DNA from: Nioella halotolerans
GTDB lineage: Bacteria; Pseudomonadota; Alphaproteobacteria; Rhodobacterales; Rhodobacteraceae
DNA: 64,000 nt
NCBI GenBank assembly: GCA_003428585.1
Contig: QVQC01000076.1
Span: forward strand, 1-64,000
Direction: 5' to 3'
A program made the translations under genes and the position numbers. Under the pieces are notes generated by a model. The model was not told the DNA's origin. It saw only the letters and a program-made list of their open reading frames with translations, and searched no databases. Below, piece after piece: positions 60,879-64,000 of this stretch (position 1 is its first letter; every line of letters begins with the position of its first letter).

Positions 60879-61357
60879 GCCGGGCCATTCCTCTGGCAGT
60901 TTGAACAAACGCCCTCTGCCTCGGTCACCGTCCGCTCGATACGGAAACCGGTTTCGGCGGCGACACGTTCAAGGTTGCCCCGATGCGGGTCGGCGACGCC
61001 TTCGGCGACGGCCTCGCAGACACGGCAGAACAGGATGACCGGCGCGTGGGCCTCGCCGGGATGGGAACAGGCGGTGAAGGCGTTCAAGCGCTCGATCTTG
61101 TGGGCGAATCCGTGTTTCGTCAGGAAATCGAGCGCCCGGTAGGCCACCGGCGGTTGGGAGCCGTGCCCCTCTTCGCGCAGGCGGTCAAGGATCTCGTAAG
61201 CGCCAAGGGCGCGATGCTCTTCAAGCAGGATTTCCAAGACCCGGCGGCGCACCGGGGTCAGGTTCAGCCCATGCGCCGCGCAATAACGCTCCACGGTTTC
61301 GATGCCCCCTGATTTGCAGGCGGCATGGTCGTGGTGGTCGAATCCGATCGTGTCCAT
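60875..61357 (-). CDS. zur: Zinc-uptake repressor Zur (Fur family)
   Basis: Zinc-responsive repressor of the znu genes. 160 residues from the ATG with GGAGG 5 bp upstream (two adjacent ATGs exist). N-terminal His-rich HHDHAACKSGG, winged helix (TPVRRRVLEILLEEHRALGAYEILDRL, PPVAYRALDFLTKHGFAHKI), and zinc-site cysteines in CSHPGEAHAPVILFCRVCEAV and EGVCSNCQ. Zn-binding site 1 has two CxxC pairs (FCRVC and VCSNC). Starts the divergent operon and sits next to the Zur box at 61428. Confidence 0.92.
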   Translation of the reverse strand: MDTIGFDHHDHAACKSGGIETVERYCAAHGLNLTPVRRRVLEILLEEHRALGAYEILDRLREEGHGSQPPVAYRALDFLTKHGFAHKIERLNAFTACSHPGEAHAPVILFCRVCEAVAEGVADPHRGNLERVAAETGFRIERTVTEAEGVCSNCQRNGPA

Positions 61358-61390
61358 CATCGCCTCCCGGATCATCGCGAACGGGGGGTT

Positions 61391-61415
61391 GATACGTGAT
61401 AGCATTACGCTTATC
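61391..61415. promoter_or_regulatory. Weaker Zur-box-like sequence
   Basis: GATACGTGAT, AGC and ATTACGCTTATC form an imperfect palindrome of the GATA-GTNAT-N3-ATNAC-TATC type. It is nearer to zur and may control the zur-znuCB direction. Confidence 0.35.
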
Positions 61416-61427
61416 AAGCGCGATGAC

Positions 61428-61442
61428 TGTTATGAAATAACA
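61428..61442. promoter_or_regulatory. Zur box in the zur-znuA gap
   Basis: TGTTATGAAATAACA is a perfect palindrome (TGTTAT/ATAACA around GAA), matching the GTTATN3ATAAC core of alphaproteobacterial Zur boxes. It lies just upstream of znuA's ribosome-binding site (GGAG at 61446) and would block its transcription when zinc is replete. Confidence 0.78.
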
Positions 61443-61455
61443 TATGGAGACCCTC

Positions 61456-62664
61456 ATGTTCCGCCTAACCCTTGCCGCCTCCCTCCTGGCCTCGGGCGCA
61501 GCACTTGCCGATGTGCCGCGCATCAGCACCGACATCCTGCCGGTCCACGGCCTCGTGTCGCGCGTGATGGAAGGGGTCGGCAGCCCCGACCTGCTGGTCG
61601 ATCCCGGTGCCTCTCCGCATGGCTACGCGCTGCGCCCCTCTCAAGCGGCGGCGCTTCAGGATGCCGACGCGGTGATCTGGGTCAGCGACGGCCTCGCGCC
61701 TTGGCTGGAAGGGCCGCTGGACACGCTTGCCGCCGATGCCGTGCGGCTTGAGTTGATGGAGGTGACGGGAACCACGACCTACGCGTTCCGTGAAAACGCG
61801 GTGTTCGACGACCATGATCATGAGGCGCATGGCGACCATGGGCATCATGACCACGGGCAGGATGATCACGGTGAACACGACGATGAGGCGCATGGGCACG
61901 ATAACCATGACCACGCGCACGATGACGGCGACGATCATGACGACCATGACCACGGGGATCACGGCCACGATGACCACGATGCGCATGGTGAGCATGACGA
62001 CCACGATGATCATGACGATCATGCGGACCACACCCACGATAGCGACGCGCATGACAACCACGGTGACCACGATGACCACGGGCAGGATCAAGATCACGAT
62101 GATCATGACGACCACGGTCATGATGACCATGCGCATGATCACAGCGGCCTCGACCCGCATGCCTGGCTCGATCCGGTCAATGCGCGGGTCTGGCTTGCGG
62201 CGATCGCCGAAACGCTGGCCGAGATCGACCCCGAAAACGCCGGCACCTATCGCGCCAATGCGGAAGCCGGCCGCGCCGACCTGGCCGGGTTGATCGCGGA
62301 TATCGAGGCGCGGATGGCGCCGCTTTCGGGCCAGCCCTTCGTCGTCTTCCACGATGCCTACCAGTATTTCGAAACCCGCTTCGGCCTGAGCAGCGCCGGC
62401 GCGATCTCGCTTGGCGATGCCAGCCAGCCCTCGGCCGGGCGGGTCGCCGAGATCCAGCAGGTCATGGCAGAAAGCGGCGCGGTCTGTGTCTTCTCGGAAC
62501 CGCAATTCGACCCCGGCCTCGTGGCGACCGTCGCGGATGGCGCGGACGTGCGCACCGAGGTGATCGACCCGCTCGGGCAGGGTCTGGAACCGGGCGCGGA
62601 TTTCTATCCCATGCTGATCGAGGGCGTGGCACAATCCTTCGGGGCATGCCTCGCGGGCAGCTGA
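61456..62664 (+). CDS. znuA: Zinc ABC transporter substrate-binding protein ZnuA with long His/Asp-rich loop
   Basis: Periplasmic zinc-binding component of ZnuABC. 402 residues; Sec signal (LTLAASLLASGAALAD). The start chosen follows GGAG at about 8 bp. The N-lobe has the metal-ligand motif DILPVHGLVSRV; GASPHGYALRPSQ; after the loop DPHAWLDPVNARVWL and VVFHDAYQYFE supply further ligands. Between residues about 115 and 230 is an exceptional His/Asp-rich loop with about 38 histidines in roughly 115 residues, much longer than the short loops of typical ZnuA. It likely buffers or scavenges zinc. Encoded by GAC/CAC-type codons in repeated runs, it may expand by slippage. Confidence 0.95.
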   Translation: MFRLTLAASLLASGAALADVPRISTDILPVHGLVSRVMEGVGSPDLLVDPGASPHGYALRPSQAAALQDADAVIWVSDGLAPWLEGPLDTLAADAVRLELMEVTGTTTYAFRENAVFDDHDHEAHGDHGHHDHGQDDHGEHDDEAHGHDNHDHAHDDGDDHDDHDHGDHGHDDHDAHGEHDDHDDHDDHADHTHDSDAHDNHGDHDDHGQDQDHDDHDDHGHDDHAHDHSGLDPHAWLDPVNARVWLAAIAETLAEIDPENAGTYRANAEAGRADLAGLIADIEARMAPLSGQPFVVFHDAYQYFETRFGLSSAGAISLGDASQPSAGRVAEIQQVMAESGAVCVFSEPQFDPGLVATVADGADVRTEVIDPLGQGLEPGADFYPMLIEGVAQSFGACLAGS

Positions 62665-62673
62665 CCCCCCTTT

Positions 62674-62699
62674 CCTGTCGCTGCCGGTGCAGCGACAGG
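62674..62699 (+). terminator. Hairpin after znuA
   Basis: Perfect 11-bp stem CCTGTCGCTGC/GCAGCGACAGG with a 4-nt loop, 10 bp after the znuA stop. No T-run follows on the plus strand, so it may define the 3' end of the mRNA by another route or need Rho. Confidence 0.45.
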
Positions 62700-62841
62700 G
62701 CCGTCACGGCGCGCAGAGCTTTCCACGTCACGGCCGTGCGATGACACCGCGCAGTTTGGATCGCCCGGGGTTCGTTCTCCTTGCAACAGCCGGCCAAACA
62801 TACCAAGGCGCGGCGCGGCAATGATCGTATCCGGGAAAGGA

Positions 62842-62915
62842 TGGAGCGGGTAGCGGGAATCGAACCCGCACGACTAGCTTGGAAGGCTAGGGCGCTACCA
62901 TTACACCATACCCGC
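62842..62915 (-). tRNA. tRNA-Gly (UCC anticodon)
   Basis: A complete 74-nt tRNA on the minus strand including encoded CCA. Acceptor GCGGGTA pairs with TACCCGC; D-arm GGTGTAATGGTAGC; anticodon stem-loop CTAGC-CTTCCAA-GCTAG with anticodon TCC (bases 62883-62881); T-arm GTTCGATTCC. The genome's other tRNAs for glycine are not in this window. An overlapping plus-strand open frame is spurious. Confidence 0.97.
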
Positions 62916-63766
62916 GCACTGGTAGACGGATTATTTGATGGTCCTTCGGACGTCAAGCGCCTCCGGGAATTTGACGGCGCGACCTGCGACCGCGATCAGG
63001 CGGCGCCGCGCTCTCGTCCGCGCGGGCGGGGAACCGTCGACGAGCTTCGGCGGGCGGCCCGCCATCGGCGCGCCCAACCTCGCCTCAAGCGAGGTTTGAC
63101 CGGCAGGACCATCACGCCGCCTGAGAAATCCAGTTGCTAGGCAGGGGACTTCCGCAATGATCAAAGCCCCCCGATCTCGCGGCGTGCAATGCCGGTGACC
63201 ACGGCCAGCGCAAGGATCAATGATCGACACGGTGGCACATTCCTTCGAGACCTGCCTCACACACGGTGGCACATTCCTTCGAGACCTGCCTCACACAGAG
63301 CTGAACAGCCCACCCCGGCGCGACCACATTCGACATGACGCCCCGTCCGGCCAGTGCCGCGGCGGGGCGATTCCTTTCGCGTGAGCCCCGCGCGAAACCC
63401 GGATCACGTTTGCCGGGCGCTGAATATTTAACGTTGACGAATTATTGCACCTTGCGCAATGATGTTAAGTGCCAAGCAACGGCATGGGGGACGGAACAGT
63501 GGCGACATGCGTCGGACAGCCCACGCTGCGGGCTTTGCCACCCCGGCCCGTTGCAGCCCTTCATCGCATGGTATGCCGGGGGGGGGGCGGCTGGGAATGC
63601 AATGCTGCGGCAGGGCCCATGACGGGCGGGTCGCGGACGCGCAACATCGCATTGGAAGATCGGAAGGAACCGTCTTTGTCGCACGGGACGGTGCAAGGGA
63701 ATGGCCGCCCATCGGCGTGGTGTCGGGGCGTGTCGGACGCAACAACCAACGACAGGGACGATACCC
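62916..63766. other. Gene-poor region with tandem repeat
   Basis: About 850 bp without a gene I can support; open frames here are short and overlap the tRNA or each other. It holds the 34-bp duplication at 63227-63294. Near 63434 is a promoter-like TTGACG followed by AATGAT with 18-bp spacing, 330 bp before the final gene, which may be the start of its leader. The GC content dips at 63421-63475. Confidence 0.45.
63227..63294. repeat. Perfect 34-bp tandem duplication
   Basis: Two identical back-to-back 34-bp units (63227-63260 and 63261-63294). Each begins ACACGGTGGCAC and ends ACCTGCCTCAC. It could be the remains of insertion-sequence ends or a recent duplication. Confidence 0.85.
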
Positions 63767-64000
63767 ATGAACAGACGTGAAATTTTCGTAGCCGCCGCAC
63801 TTGGCACGAGTGGCGTGATGCTGGCCAGCGGCACCCCCGCCGCGGCGCATGTCGCGGAATCGCGCCTCGCGCGCATCCTGAACAGTGGTACCTTGAGGGT
63901 GGGCACCACCGGGGACTTCAATCCGATGTCCTTTCGTGACCCGTCGACGAACACCCGCGCCGGCTATGACATCGAGGCCATGACCCAGCTAGCCGCCGAT
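63767..64000 (+). CDS. Periplasmic solute-binding protein (SBP family 3), truncated by window end
   Basis: The first 78 codons only; the gene runs off the window. A Tat-like or Sec signal (NRREIFVAAALGTSGVMLAS, cleavage near AAAHV) precedes SRLARILNSGTLRVGTTGDFNPMSFRD and GYDIEAMTQLAAD, the opening of an amino-acid/organic-acid ABC solute-binding fold. The motif LRVGTTGDF-x-P matches family 3. Substrate not determinable. A transporter operon probably continues to the right. Confidence 0.85.
   Translation, partial: MNRREIFVAAALGTSGVMLASGTPAAAHVAESRLARILNSGTLRVGTTGDFNPMSFRDPSTNTRAGYDIEAMTQLAAD

Noticed and set aside
62781..63140. Plus-strand 119-codon frame
   Set aside because: Runs across the tRNA-Gly gene on the opposite strand and has no domain. 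Shadow of the tRNA region.

Overview
This window is high-GC alphaproteobacterial chromosome, almost certainly from the Rhodobacterales (Rhodobacter/Paracoccus/Roseobacter group). The evidence is a Paracoccus-type sox cluster, a trgA-trgB-cysK tellurite-resistance block, an ALAS-type hemA, a compact mraZ-to-murD division/cell-wall cluster, a CtrA-type box, and a ccaF1-like DUF1127 gene followed by hairpins with CCUCCUCCC loops, a signature described from Rhodobacter sphaeroides. No protein database could be searched, so every assignment rests on motifs, length and gene order.

Layout. 1-450 has no convincing gene. 451-15427 is a sulfur-oxidation island. On the minus strand it reads soxV-soxW, soxX-Y-Z-A-B-C-D-E-F, a DUF302 gene, hemA and a SoxH-like Tat-exported metallo-hydrolase. 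On the plus strand it reads soxS, soxR and soxT. Palindromic ATTCA/TGAAT elements lie in front of soxV/soxS and soxX, where a persulfide-sensing SoxR repressor would be expected to bind. 15513-31052 is mostly housekeeping: a membrane protein, alaX, an MscS-family channel, cysK-trgB-trgA-cfa, photolyase, a class-V aminotransferase, a 2Fe-2S ferredoxin, an outer lipoprotein, a DegP-like protease, hisI and an IscU-like scaffold.

31369-41155 (minus strand) is the dcw cluster mraZ-rsmH-ftsL-ftsI-murE-murF-mraY-(small secreted protein)-murD, with many 4-bp start/stop overlaps. Its leader has a terminator-like hairpin where R. sphaeroides encodes the sRNA UpsM. After mrp comes the most unusual locus, 43102-43770: a DUF1127 gene followed by eleven tandem hairpins, nine with a CCUCCUCCC-type loop. 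This looks like an expanded ccaF1-ccsR stress-sRNA operon. Next to it is a Lrp/AsnC regulator broken by a one-base deletion and a divergent LysE-type exporter.

44947-59341 holds a UvrD-type helicase, an FMN alpha-hydroxy-acid dehydrogenase, a small protein behind a CtrA-type box, pyruvate carboxylase, a Flp-pilin-like secreted protein, a methyltransferase, purB, argC and an orphan FliG-like protein. 59350-62664 is a zinc-uptake locus: zur-znuC-znuB divergent from znuA, whose product has an extreme His/Asp-rich loop, with a Zur box between them. A tRNA-Gly(UCC) follows. An approximately 850-bp gene-poor stretch carries a perfect 34-bp tandem duplication. The window ends inside a periplasmic solute-binding protein gene.
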